The notes under the pieces: model-generated
Told to the model about the DNA's origin: nothing
Databases searched by the model: none
The model's input: the letters and a program-made list of their open reading frames with translations, nothing else
Shown here: positions 1 through 6,005 of the stretch, one piece after another
Layout: each line of letters starts with the position of its first letter
Numbering within the stretch: position 1 is the first letter of the stretch
Position numbers and translations under genes: made by a program
Assembly (NCBI GenBank): GCA_030045935.1
Contig: JASIEN010000552.1
Location: 1-10,963, forward strand
Direction: 5' to 3'
Source: Candidatus Sulfotelmatobacter sp.
Lineage (GTDB): Bacteria > Acidobacteriota > Terriglobia > Terriglobales > Acidobacteriaceae
DNA length: 10,963 bases

Positions 1-1
1 G

Positions 2-685
2 TCCACCGCCACCACTCCCTGCTCGCCGGTCACCGATATCTACAACCCAAACACTTCCGGAGCGCCGACGGAGTGGATTTTCGCTTCTGCACAAAGCGAC
101 GGCTCTGCGTCTGCCTGCAGCTCTACGGGTTGCCTGTACAGCTTCATTGACACTCCTTGGCAAGCGACCACTTCCTATGCTCGTTACCAGCAGGTTATCG
201 ATACCAATTTCCAGATCCAGACTGCAACAAACACCGCCACGAGCGGCCCAACCGTGCCGCCGTGGTCCGTAACACCGGGACATACCACGCCCGACGGCGG
301 CGTGACCTGGGTCAATCAGGGCGTCCAGTCCGGCACCACTCCACCAGCGTGGGTGCCGAATCACACGTACGCGAGATATAGCAAAATTCTCGATAATCAT
401 AACTATGTTCAAATCGCGACGACCAAGCCGAACGGCGTTTCGGGGGGAACGATGCCAACCTTTAATCAAATTCCAGGCAAAACCACAAACGATAACACCG
501 AGGTCTGGATCAACGCTGGCCAACCTGCCACGAATGCCATACCCGCCGCAGGCGGCACCAGCGGCCTGATTATGGACAACACCGTCAGCGGCGGCGGCGC
601 TTCTCAGGTTTATTTCTCAACGCTGACCAACGGGTCCTGCGGCGGGGGATGCGCAGTGCAGGCATCGCAGTCACAATTGCAGTAG
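2..685 (+). CDS. Secreted/surface repeat protein, 3' end only
   Basis: The reading frame is open from the window edge (codon at 2) to TAG at 683-685, giving the last 227 residues of a larger protein whose start lies outside the window. Two tandem units of about 55 residues are visible. Each begins W-x-x-x-x-x-YARY near residues 51 and 118, passes through a QxAT segment, and ends in a TWVNQG or VWINAG motif. They resemble the aromatic-rich units of carbohydrate-binding or adhesive modules, but this is a resemblance only. Before them is a Cys-containing stretch (TPCSPVTDIYN ... CSSTGC). After them comes a GTSGLIMDN / VYFSTL / GCAVQASQSQLQ tail of a kind I associate with large acidobacterial extracellular beta-propeller-like proteins. 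Composition is rich in Thr, Ser, Asn and Gly with no membrane helix, which fits an exported protein. The function is unknown. Confidence 0.8.
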   Translation, partial: STATTPCSPVTDIYNPNTSGAPTEWIFASAQSDGSASACSSTGCLYSFIDTPWQATTSYARYQQVIDTNFQIQTATNTATSGPTVPPWSVTPGHTTPDGGVTWVNQGVQSGTTPPAWVPNHTYARYSKILDNHNYVQIATTKPNGVSGGTMPTFNQIPGKTTNDNTEVWINAGQPATNAIPAAGGTSGLIMDNTVSGGGASQVYFSTLTNGSCGGGCAVQASQSQLQ

Positions 686-734
686 CGATTGCACCGCACC
701 TTAGTTTGAACGGTTGAGGCAATTCGGAATCAAC

Positions 735-758
735 GGCCCGGCTTGCGCCGGGCCTTTT
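735..758 (+). terminator. Intrinsic terminator after the surface protein gene
   Basis: A perfect 8-bp stem (GGCCCGGC 735-742 with GCCGGGCC 747-754) with a TTGC loop is followed directly by TTTT. It lies 50 bp after the stop of the surface protein gene and is a textbook rho-independent terminator. Confidence 0.9.
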
Positions 759-910
759 CCATTGGTTACAAAAAGTCAGACGCGGTAGTTCTCGTGGAAG
801 CATCCCAAGTAGCTGAACAGTCGTCCCGGGTTTGAGCTTTACGTGACAACCATTCGCGATCTCGTCACCATGCGATTTATTTCCGAACGCCCACAGCGGG
901 ACTGGCGCTG

Positions 911-1288
911 TTGCGGGTATGGACGGGCGCTACATTATTCCTGCGCCACGGGTGGGAGAAGCAGCCGGCTCACTGGGCGCAGTTCATGGCGCATTTCCCG
1001 AATCCCATTGGTGTAGGTTCTCATCCAGCGTTTCTGATTGCGTTTGTTTCGGACTTCGTCTGCCCGATTCCTCTAATCATTGGGCTTGGAACCCGCTGGG
1101 CAGCTTTGTATGCTCTGGGCAACATTTTCGTGGCCTGGGCGTTCGTGCACCATGTTGCCTTCTTCGGCAAAGGGCCGGGTAGCGATCATGGCGAGCTGGT
1201 AGTGCTCTACCTAGGGGCCTTGCTGGCCATTTTGATCGCCGGTCCTGGTGCGGCTTCAATAGACGGCGTTTTTTCGCGCCGGCTTTGA
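911..1288 (+). CDS. DoxX-like integral membrane protein, 5' end uncertain
   Basis: The translated frame reads as a small DoxX-family membrane protein: an N-terminal LLRVWTGATLFLRHGWEK block (the family's 'G..fl.HG..K' signature), then hydrophobic stretches near residues 38-58, 63-85 and 95-112 with the short C-terminus FSRRL. Family members are inner-membrane proteins of about 125-150 residues with four helices; their roles are poorly defined (some are linked to redox or quinone functions). The start is unclear. The frame is open back to a stop at 833-835, but contains no ATG; TTG 911 or CTG 902/908 are the only nearby options and no Shine-Dalgarno sequence is seen. An ATG at 870 in another frame encodes MRFISERP and would join smoothly to this frame at about 893, which suggests either a one-base deletion or a sequencing error. 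The first helix would be shortened with a TTG start. Confidence 0.7.
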   Translation: MRVWTGATLFLRHGWEKQPAHWAQFMAHFPNPIGVGSHPAFLIAFVSDFVCPIPLIIGLGTRWAALYALGNIFVAWAFVHHVAFFGKGPGSDHGELVVLYLGALLAILIAGPGAASIDGVFSRRL

Positions 1289-1398
1289 GCAGGAAACGTA
1301 AGTACCCGCCTAAAGTTTGTCCTCACTTCGCCGATATGGCCCCTGAAACGCACGGAAGCAAGGGGTTCCGAAAGCAACTGATTTCTGAGGAGACTTTT

Positions 1399-1995
1399 AT
1401 GTCCACATCCGCTGTTTCCAGCACTTCGTTGTACCAGCAGCTCGAGCAGTACTATCAGACCCGCAGCAGCGATGTGCAGCAACTCGGCCAGGCGCTTTCG
1501 CAAGGCAACCTGTCCGCAGCGCAAACTGCATATAACAACATTGTCAGTCTGGGCCAAAGCGGCCCCTTCGCGAGCGGCGATCCATTTGCGAACTCGCAGC
1601 GCGAGCAGGACTTTAACGCCATCGGCCAAGCCTTGCAAGAGGGCAACCTTTCCGCCGCGCAGCAAGCCTTCCAGACTTTTAGTTCGACCTGGAAATCTCA
1701 AAGCACGCAATCAACAACCAATTCCGGATCAACAGCAAGCTCTGGGCCTGAGGTTGTTCTTAACATTACCAACGCTGGTGCAGCAAATCCCGAACCGATC
1801 AGCATCAACATCAACCCAACCAACGGAGGCGGCGAGCAACTTTCCGTCAGCGTCAACCCCGCAGAATCGGCCTCGCAGCCGCCACTCACTTTGAACCTGA
1901 GCCGCGACACCGCCCAGGAAATCGTCCTCAACCTGCTGGGCAATACTTCCACCAACAACACGTCCTCAACCGGCAACGTCAATATCTCGGCTTGA
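1399..1995 (+). CDS. Low-complexity protein with two GQAL..GNLSAAQ helical repeats
   Basis: ATG at 1399 is chosen over upstream in-frame TTG codons because TGAGGAGA (1386-1393) sits at the right distance. The product has 198 residues. Residues 25-48 (DVQQLGQALSQGNLSAAQTA...) and 71-94 (DFNAIGQALQEGNLSAAQQA...) are two copies of an amphipathic helical repeat, separated by a PFASGDPF linker. I have the impression this repeat is common in small acidobacterial proteins of unknown function. From about residue 100 the chain changes to Ser/Thr/Asn/Gln-rich low complexity with alternating beta-like segments (VVLNITN, ISININP, LSVSVNP, LTLNLS, IVLNLLG) and ends NVNISA. No signal peptide or membrane helix is visible. 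The gene stands alone, followed by a stem-loop. I do not recognise a function; the repeats could mediate self-association. Confidence 0.8.
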   Translation: MSTSAVSSTSLYQQLEQYYQTRSSDVQQLGQALSQGNLSAAQTAYNNIVSLGQSGPFASGDPFANSQREQDFNAIGQALQEGNLSAAQQAFQTFSSTWKSQSTQSTTNSGSTASSGPEVVLNITNAGAANPEPISININPTNGGGEQLSVSVNPAESASQPPLTLNLSRDTAQEIVLNLLGNTSTNNTSSTGNVNISA

Positions 1996-2010
1996 AGCAG
2001 CAGACCGAAG

Positions 2011-2047
2011 TGCAGCGGCGGAACCAGCCCTCCCCTCCGCCGTTGCA
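2011..2047 (+). terminator. Stem-loop after the GQAL-repeat gene, weak terminator candidate
   Basis: TGCAGCGGCGGA (2011-2022) pairs with TCCGCCGTTGCA (2036-2047) over 12 bp with one G-T wobble and a 13-nt loop, starting 15 bp after the stop codon. The downstream tract is only CCGGTTTGTC, so termination may be inefficient or factor-assisted. Confidence 0.45.
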
Positions 2048-2130
2048 CCGGTTTGTCATCGAATCCACCGGTTCAGGAAGCCGAGCGAGTGTGAGCAGGG
2101 CTGGTGCTGGCTGGTTGTCGCGGCGTTTGC

Positions 2131-2150
2131 GTTGAGTTTGTCGAAGGTCG
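2131..2150. repeat. Degenerate dispersed repeat (TGAGxxxGTCGAAGG type)
   Basis: GTTGAGTTTGTCGAAGGTCG is a variant of the dispersed motif that appears as TGAGCGAAGTCGAAGGG (reverse strand) inside ftsI at 10466-10485. It lies in the 263-bp gap between the GQAL-repeat gene and the BON gene. That gap otherwise shows only the stem-loop at 2011-2047 and a Shine-Dalgarno sequence. Confidence 0.5.
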
Positions 2151-2258
2151 TATCCCCGCCACAAGAACTGCAGAAATCCCACGGGCAGCAGCGCGCAGGA
2201 GTGCAACGCCTGGAGTAAACTGTCACCGCCGTTAAAACTTCCGTCAGGAGAAGCCGCT

Positions 2259-2801
2259 ATGGTGCGCAACGTTCTGGCGTTCATTCTGTTGTTGTCGTCG
2301 ATTGCACCACAAAGCGTCGGGCAAGAGCGCGGGGCGCCTTCGGCCAAGGAAGAAGAGCGCATCACCAAGGCAGTTCGCCATGAGCTGCTGATGCTGCCCT
2401 ATGTGGGCGTGTTCGACAATCTCGCATTCAAAGTAGAAGGCCGGGACGTGACTTTGCTCGGCCAAGTGGTAAGGCCGACGATGAAGTCCGACGCCGAAAG
2501 CCGGGTGAAGCATATCGAAGGCGTCGAGCATGTCGACAATCAGATTGAAGTGCTGCCGGTTTCGCCCATGGATGATCAGCTCCGCCGCCGCTTGTATCGG
2601 GCGATCTACAGGTATCCCGCCCTGCAAAAATATGCGATCGTCCCGCAGAAGCCGATTCGCATCATCGTGAAAAACGGGCACCTCACTCTGGAGGGCGTGG
2701 TCGACAGCGAAGCCGACAAGAATATCGCAGGCATCCGCGCCAATGGCGTCTCGGGCGTTTTCTCGGTGGACAACGATTTGAGGGTGGAATCGGGGAAATA
2801 G
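2259..2801 (+). CDS. Exported protein with two BON domains
   Basis: ATG at 2259 follows CAGGAG (2245-2250) with 8-nt spacing; the product is 180 residues. Residues 1-22 form a short signal peptide (VRN, then a hydrophobic core LAFILLLSSIA, with probable cleavage after the SVG region). Two BON domains follow. The first (about 33-100) has ITKAVRHEL..LPYVGVFDNLAFKVEGRDVTLLGQV and GVEHVDNQIEVLP. The second (about 105-177) has LRRRLYRAIYRYPALQKYAI, then IRIIVKNGHLTLEGVV and GVSGVFSVDNDLRVE. The pattern of a helix, 'V..G.VtL.G.V' and 'V..V.N.l.V' is typical of BON (OsmY-like), a periplasmic domain thought to bind phospholipid or stabilise envelopes. The double-domain layout matches OsmY-like proteins. 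The gene appears monocistronic and converges on the M24 peptidase gene. Its exact role is not known. Confidence 0.88.
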   Translation: MVRNVLAFILLLSSIAPQSVGQERGAPSAKEEERITKAVRHELLMLPYVGVFDNLAFKVEGRDVTLLGQVVRPTMKSDAESRVKHIEGVEHVDNQIEVLPVSPMDDQLRRRLYRAIYRYPALQKYAIVPQKPIRIIVKNGHLTLEGVVDSEADKNIAGIRANGVSGVFSVDNDLRVESGK

Positions 2802-2817
2802 ATTCGTTAAAAACCTT

Positions 2818-2864
2818 GTCATTCCTAACCGGTACGAAGACCGGTGAGGAACATGCTTTTTCCC
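2818..2864. repeat. One-ended copy of the GTCATTC palindromic repeat, also a possible bidirectional terminator
   Basis: The segment begins GTCATTC and ends GAGGAACATGCTTTTTCC. This matches the left half of the element at 8512-8601 (GTCATTC ... GAGGAACCTGCTGTTT), so it is a partial copy of the same family. It contains a 9-bp stem with one mismatch (CCTAACCGG 2824-2832 with CCGGTGAGG 2841-2849) and a run of five T at 2857-2861. It lies between the convergent BON and M24 genes and could terminate transcription from either side. Confidence 0.6.
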
Positions 2865-2889
2865 ACACTGTACCAGGGCCTACGCTGCT

Positions 2890-4194
2890 TCATGCCCTTC
2901 CAAACGGATCTTCCAACGAGGGGCTCTGCGGCGTGAACAGCTCCCCACCCGACTCGGTTATGTGCATATCGTCTTCCAGGCGAATGCCGAATTCTCCGCC
3001 GATATAAATGCCTGGTTCGTTGCTGGTCGTGACATTGGCTTGCAGCTTCGCTGTATTTCCTCGCACCAAGTAGGGCCACTCATGACCATCCATTCCAAGC
3101 CCGTGACCGAGGCGATGCGTGAAATATTTGTAGTCGGGGCCATAACCGGCATCAGTAATGACTTTGCGGGCGGCGGCATCGACGGCGCCGCATTCGACTC
3201 GCGGGCGCGCTGTGGCTAAAGCGGTAGCTTGCGCCCGATGAACAGTCTCGAAAACCTTTTTCATTTTGTCGCCGGCTGGTCCCGAAGGAACCTTGCCCAG
3301 TACAAACGTGCGCGTGATGTCGGATTGATAGCCTTCCACAGTACATCCGTCATCGATCATGATGATCGAGCCTTCGTGGATGGTCTGGGGTGTGGCCGAA
3401 CCGTGGGGTAGCGCGGTGTACGCATCAACCTGAACGCTGGCTTCGCCGGGGAAGCCGAGTTGCTTGTAAGCTGCGTCGATTAGTTCTGATACCTGATGCT
3501 GCGTCATGCCTTCGCGTAGCGATCGATAAACCGCTTCATAAGCAGATAATGTGACCTTCGCTGCGAGTCGCATGAGCGCAATTTCTTGCGCGCTCTTGAT
3601 CATGCGGCACCCTGCGGTGACAGGAGTGGCGCTGGCAAAAGTCGCCCGCGATGCGGCTTTGGCCATTCCGTCAGAGAAAACAAAGCGCGTGGTTTCTTCG
3701 ATTCCAATCCGACCTGAGGTCAGACTGCGATCTTTCAGTCCTTGTGCGAGCAGCCGGTAAGGGCTTTCGTCTTCCTGCCAGGTGCGGATATCGGGGTTGG
3801 CTCCATCAGGAGCGTCGGCGATTAGTTCGCGGGCGCGGCCTTCCTCGAACGCAGGGCAGACATAATAAGATGGCCCCTTTGCGGGCAACACGAGTGCGAA
3901 CATGCGCTCCCCGCCCCACCAGCGGATACCGGTGAAGTATTTCAGCGATGTGCCTTCCATCAAGACTATGGCGTCGAGCGAATTCTCGGCCATCAATTCG
4001 CGAGCGTGCTCCTGGCGTCCAGCCCGCTCCTCACGCGTGATGGGGGTGGCCTCGGACTTCCGCGATTTCAATGCGGCGATTGCAGGGGGAAGGGAAGAAT
4101 CCAGTGTGTTTGCGTGTGCAGCATCCAATGGGAGGAGGGAAGCCGTTGCGGCTGCAATTCCCGTAATTCCTACAAATCTGCGGCGCGAGATCAT
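2890..4194 (-). CDS. Tat-exported M24 family metallopeptidase (Xaa-Pro aminopeptidase-like)
   Basis: The start is ATG at 4194-4192, preceded by GGAGGA on the minus strand. A TTG four codons upstream overlaps that ribosome binding site and is unlikely to be used. The product has 434 residues. Residues 1-28 are a twin-arginine signal (ISRRRFVGITG, then an Ala/Leu-rich core ending AHA), so the enzyme should be exported folded. A creatinase-like N-terminal domain (about 45-200) is followed by the pita-bread catalytic domain. All five dinuclear metal ligands are present: D281 (MIDDG), D292 (SDITRT), H364 (RLGHGLG), E393 (SNEPGIY) and E407 (RLEDD). The 11-residue spacing of the Asp pair is as in E. 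coli aminopeptidase P. It should remove N-terminal residues before proline, or act on dipeptides, outside the cytoplasm; true specificity cannot be read from the sequence. It is divergent from the CPXCG gene (45 bp between starts). Confidence 0.93.
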   Translation of the reverse strand: MISRRRFVGITGIAAATASLLPLDAAHANTLDSSLPPAIAALKSRKSEATPITREERAGRQEHARELMAENSLDAIVLMEGTSLKYFTGIRWWGGERMFALVLPAKGPSYYVCPAFEEGRARELIADAPDGANPDIRTWQEDESPYRLLAQGLKDRSLTSGRIGIEETTRFVFSDGMAKAASRATFASATPVTAGCRMIKSAQEIALMRLAAKVTLSAYEAVYRSLREGMTQHQVSELIDAAYKQLGFPGEASVQVDAYTALPHGSATPQTIHEGSIIMIDDGCTVEGYQSDITRTFVLGKVPSGPAGDKMKKVFETVHRAQATALATARPRVECGAVDAAARKVITDAGYGPDYKYFTHRLGHGLGMDGHEWPYLVRGNTAKLQANVTTSNEPGIYIGGEFGIRLEDDMHITESGGELFTPQSPSLEDPFGRA

Positions 4195-4238
4195 CCGGTC
4201 CTCCAATGCCCCAATTTGGCGAGAGCGATAATTGTCGC

Positions 4239-4418
4239 ATGGAAGTGCGATTTCAATGCGCGGGTTGCGGCGAGTGGAATTTGACCATGATCGACGAATC
4301 CGCAGGAGCGCGGCAAAGTTACGTTGAGGATTGCCAGGTCTGCTGCAAGCCGAACGTGCTGCGCGTCGAGTATGATGCGGGTGCGCAGGAATTCTTCATC
4401 GTTTCTGTGCTGGAGTAG
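4239..4418 (+). CDS. CPXCG-motif cysteine-rich small protein (zinc-ribbon-like)
   Basis: The product is 59 residues if started at ATG 4239, just before the conserved core. An in-frame ATG at 4206 would give 70 residues with an unrelated MPQFGESDNCR extension and would overlap the divergent peptidase's ribosome binding site. The layout is VRFQC-AGC-G (C7, C10), a short strand, then QSYVEDCQVCCKPN (C32, C35, C36) and a C-terminal strand ending in VSVLE. This YVEDCQVCC-x-P core with an upstream C-x-x-C is that of the Cys_rich_CPXG family of small proteins of unknown function, presumed to bind zinc through the two Cys pairs. The usual proline in CPxCG is replaced by alanine (CAGCG). No clear Shine-Dalgarno sequence is seen. 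The ybjQ-like gene follows 154 bp later. Confidence 0.88.
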   Translation: MEVRFQCAGCGEWNLTMIDESAGARQSYVEDCQVCCKPNVLRVEYDAGAQEFFIVSVLE

Positions 4419-4483
4419 GGTGGAGTTCGAGATGAGGTGTAATTTTGCCGATTAGTGACGGGTCCCGAAGCCGCGGGGCGAGA

Positions 4484-4505
4484 GCCCGCCCTGAGCAAGT
4501 GAGCG
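4484..4505. repeat. Dispersed repeat copy upstream of the YbjQ-like gene
   Basis: GCCCGCCCTGAGC (4484-4496) is identical over 13 bases to the reverse complement of 10478-10490 inside ftsI. After it the two copies diverge (AAGTGAGCG here, GAAGTCGAAGGG there). It lies in the 154-bp gap between the CPXCG and YbjQ-like genes. Confidence 0.6.
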
Positions 4506-4572
4506 CGGCGAATGCGTCGAGCGGGGATCTCGCGTGCAGTGAAATTTGCGGTTGAGGAACAGGAGGGGGACG

Positions 4573-4941
4573 ATGGCAACATACGCAAGCAGTGGTCGAA
4601 TGGTGGCGCACAACATGGTGACTACGCAGTTCGAACTGGATGGATTTCGCGTGACACGTACTCTCGGAGTGGTGCGGGGCATCGTCGTGCGGTCACGATC
4701 GATCTTCGGCACCATCGGCGCGAGCTTGCAAACGCTGGTCGGCGGCAATATCACGCTGCTGACGAACCTGTGCGAGAAGACCCGGCAGGAAGCCTTCGAT
4801 CTAATGCTGCAACACGCGGCCGAAATCGGAGGCAATGCGGTTGTGGGCGCACGCTACGATGCGACCGAAATCATGCAGGGTGTCACCGAAGTGCTCGCCT
4901 ACGGAACGGCGGTATATGTGGAGCCGGTCCGCGCGTCTTAG
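4573..4941 (+). CDS. YbjQ / UPF0145 family protein
   Basis: ATG at 4573 follows a strong AGGAGGGGG (4561-4569), which decides the start over an upstream in-frame TTG. The product has 122 residues. It carries the hallmarks of the YbjQ (DUF74/UPF0145) family: GFRVTRTLGVVRGIVVRSRS (24-43), a glycine-rich turn IGASLQTLVGGNI, a helical segment with the R-x-E-A block, GGNAVVGARYDATEI (86-100) and VLAYGTAVYVEP (106-117). Family members are usually 100-110 residues and form small homopentameric assemblies in solved structures; their role is unknown. This copy has an N-terminal extension of about 15 residues. There is no signal peptide or membrane helix, so it is likely cytoplasmic. It converges on the membrane protein gene at 5029-5454. 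Confidence 0.9.
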   Translation: MATYASSGRMVAHNMVTTQFELDGFRVTRTLGVVRGIVVRSRSIFGTIGASLQTLVGGNITLLTNLCEKTRQEAFDLMLQHAAEIGGNAVVGARYDATEIMQGVTEVLAYGTAVYVEPVRAS

Positions 4942-4955
4942 CACCAGGGGCAGCA

Positions 4956-5021
4956 TCGAGTACCGAGTTGCCGGCGGAAACTGCTGCTCGATACTCGCAA
5001 CTCGATACTCGCAACTCGGTA
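4956..5021. repeat. Tandem 14-bp repeat with an inverted partner
   Basis: CTCGATACTCGCAA occurs twice in perfect tandem (4987-5000 and 5001-5014) and begins a third time as CTCGGT. TACCGAGTTGC at 4961-4971 is the exact reverse complement of GCAACTCGGTA at 5011-5021, so the block can fold into a long hairpin. It fills the gap between two convergent genes (4573-4941 and 5029-5454). No T-run follows on either strand, so a terminator role is possible but unproven. Confidence 0.75.
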
Positions 5022-5028
5022 ATGTCTG

Positions 5029-5454
5029 CTACTCCTTATACAGCCATCCCGCCACCAGCGCTGCCAGGATTGCCCCGAACCACATTTCGATCATCCAGCC
5101 AAAGGGCAGGGCGCGATCCACAGCAGACCATGTCTCCTGGCCAAAGTTTTCCGGGAAGCCTCCGATGAAACCGGCGACGAAGCCAACTTTCAGCGCCGTG
5201 CCCGGCCCGGGCCCAAGACCGGCGCGAGCCCATGCATACAGGTGCGCGACTGCGATCGCAAGAATGAACAGCAGAATGATCCACTGGACCTCGAAATATG
5301 GATAACGTGGCGTTTTCAGGAACAGGCCAGCATTTTGTGCCGCGAGGTAACGTGCGTTCTTGATTACATACACGTTCACGATAATGCTCCAGATGTTCCA
5401 AACCACGCCCCCGGCCAAACCACCCAACCAAATCCGCCCCCGGTTCAGTTGCAT
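5029..5454 (-). CDS. Small integral membrane protein, unknown function
   Basis: ATG at 5454-5452 is preceded on the minus strand by CGGAG at a 7-8 nt distance. The product has 141 residues. Four hydrophobic stretches are visible: about 8-31 (glycine-rich, IWLGGLAGGVVWN...), 57-76 (WIILLFILAIAVAHLYAWA), 86-104 (ALKVGFVAGFIGGF) and 118-139 (FGWMIEMWFGAILAALVAGWLY). The paired small-residue motifs (GGLAGG, GFVAGFIGG) suggest tight helix packing. The loop between the first and second helices is basic (KNARYLAAQN...KTPRYP) and therefore probably cytoplasmic. I do not recognise the family with certainty; similar short four-helix proteins are annotated as hypothetical in acidobacterial genomes. It is transcribed away from the dcw cluster. 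Confidence 0.82.
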   Translation of the reverse strand: MQLNRGRIWLGGLAGGVVWNIWSIIVNVYVIKNARYLAAQNAGLFLKTPRYPYFEVQWIILLFILAIAVAHLYAWARAGLGPGPGTALKVGFVAGFIGGFPENFGQETWSAVDRALPFGWMIEMWFGAILAALVAGWLYKE

Positions 5455-5817
5455 AAGCGCCTCCGTACTCGACGTTTGTTAAAACCGAGAAAGTGTACTC
5501 CTGCAGTCTGGAAAGGCAAAAAACAAAAGGCAAGACAAGCGGACAACGCGCGCGAAGGGGATGAAGTCGAATCAATCTTCGACTGTTTTAAAGATGACAC
5601 GGTCTTCTCGGATTCTGGCAAGTCCTGCGGGAGAGTCCGGTTTATCCACAGCAAAATCCGCCAGCGACGCCGGGATCAAGAGAAATCTTAGCGAATAAAT
5701 AGCGAAGGAACAAAGTTCGTTAACCCAACCTATTGTGGTCGCCTTAGTCGTTAACCGCAACTCCTCGTAGTTTCGGCATGACCACCCCGAGTGGTAACCC
5801 AGCCTTCAAGTTTATGC
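5455..5817. other. Gene-free stretch between the membrane protein gene and the mraZ promoter
   Basis: No convincing gene is seen. The left end must hold the promoter of the minus-strand membrane protein, but I cannot point to a clear one. It contains a 7-bp inverted repeat (AGTCGAA 5565-5571, TTCGACT 5578-5584), one perfect DnaA-box-like 9-mer TTATCCACA (5642-5650), two GTTAACC copies (5719-5725 and 5750-5756) and two outlying GTGGT sites (5735, 5791) that may belong to the MraZ operator region. Confidence 0.5.
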
Positions 5818-5845
5818 TTGACAATAAAGGACTTACAGGTAAGAT
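5818..5845 (+). promoter_or_regulatory. Housekeeping-sigma promoter of the mraZ operon
   Basis: TTGACA (5818-5823) is a perfect -35 hexamer. TAAGAT (5840-5845) is a fair -10 at 16-bp spacing. Transcription would start near 5852, giving a leader of about 150 nt before mraZ. The position directly upstream of the GTGG boxes supports it as the cluster's regulated promoter. Confidence 0.75.
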
Positions 5846-5876
5846 GTGGTCTAAAGTGGAGTGAAGTGGTAACCAC
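5841..5876 (+). promoter_or_regulatory. Putative MraZ operator: three GTGG boxes at 10-bp spacing
   Basis: GTGG occurs at 5846-5849, 5856-5859 and 5866-5869, exactly one helical turn apart, the last two as AAGTGG. MraZ proteins are known to bind tandem repeats with 10-bp period (TGGGN boxes in E. coli, AAAGTGG boxes in mollicutes) at their own promoter. The boxes overlap the -10 and the predicted start point, a position suited to repression. The third box is part of an 11-bp palindrome GTGGTAACCAC (5866-5876). Confidence 0.72.
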
Positions 5877-6005
5877 GAGTAGTTCGGTGGGAAAGGCAAG
5901 CTGAAAACGAGGAGCCGGTGGGAAGCCGACCCAAAAGCCTGACGGATAACCCGAATCCAGCAAGTTTGACCCGATGTTGCGCAGTTTTGATGCTCCTGAA
6001 CGTAT
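5852..6005 (+). other. Long mraZ leader
   Basis: About 150 nt lie between the predicted start point and the mraZ ATG. The sequence is purine-rich in its first half (GGTGGGAAAGGCAAGC, then GAGGAGCCGGTGGGAAGCC). I looked for a riboswitch fold and could not match one with confidence. No good Shine-Dalgarno sequence precedes the mraZ ATG, so initiation may depend on leader structure or be inefficient. Confidence 0.4.

Noticed and set aside
4987..5020. CRISPR-like tandem repeat
   Set aside because: The 14-bp units are directly adjacent with no spacers and no cas genes are nearby.
5642..5650. Perfect DnaA-box 9-mer TTATCCACA upstream of mraZ
   Set aside because: A single isolated 9-mer has roughly an 8% chance of occurring in a window of this size on either strand, and there is no cluster of boxes or AT-rich unwinding region, so an origin is not supported.
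5242..5691. 149-codon plus-strand open frame overlapping the membrane protein gene
   Set aside because: Antisense to a convincing four-helix membrane protein, with low-complexity charged composition and no domain.
5572..5760. 62-codon minus-strand frame upstream of the membrane protein gene
   Set aside because: It has a hydrophobic patch but no ribosome binding site and no recognisable features; too weak to annotate.
5883..5990. Riboswitch in the mraZ leader
   Set aside because: Short similarities to cyclic-di-GMP and cobalamin riboswitch pieces (GGCAAGC..GAAAA, AAAAGCCTGACGG) were seen, but the conserved cores and pairing order could not be matched.
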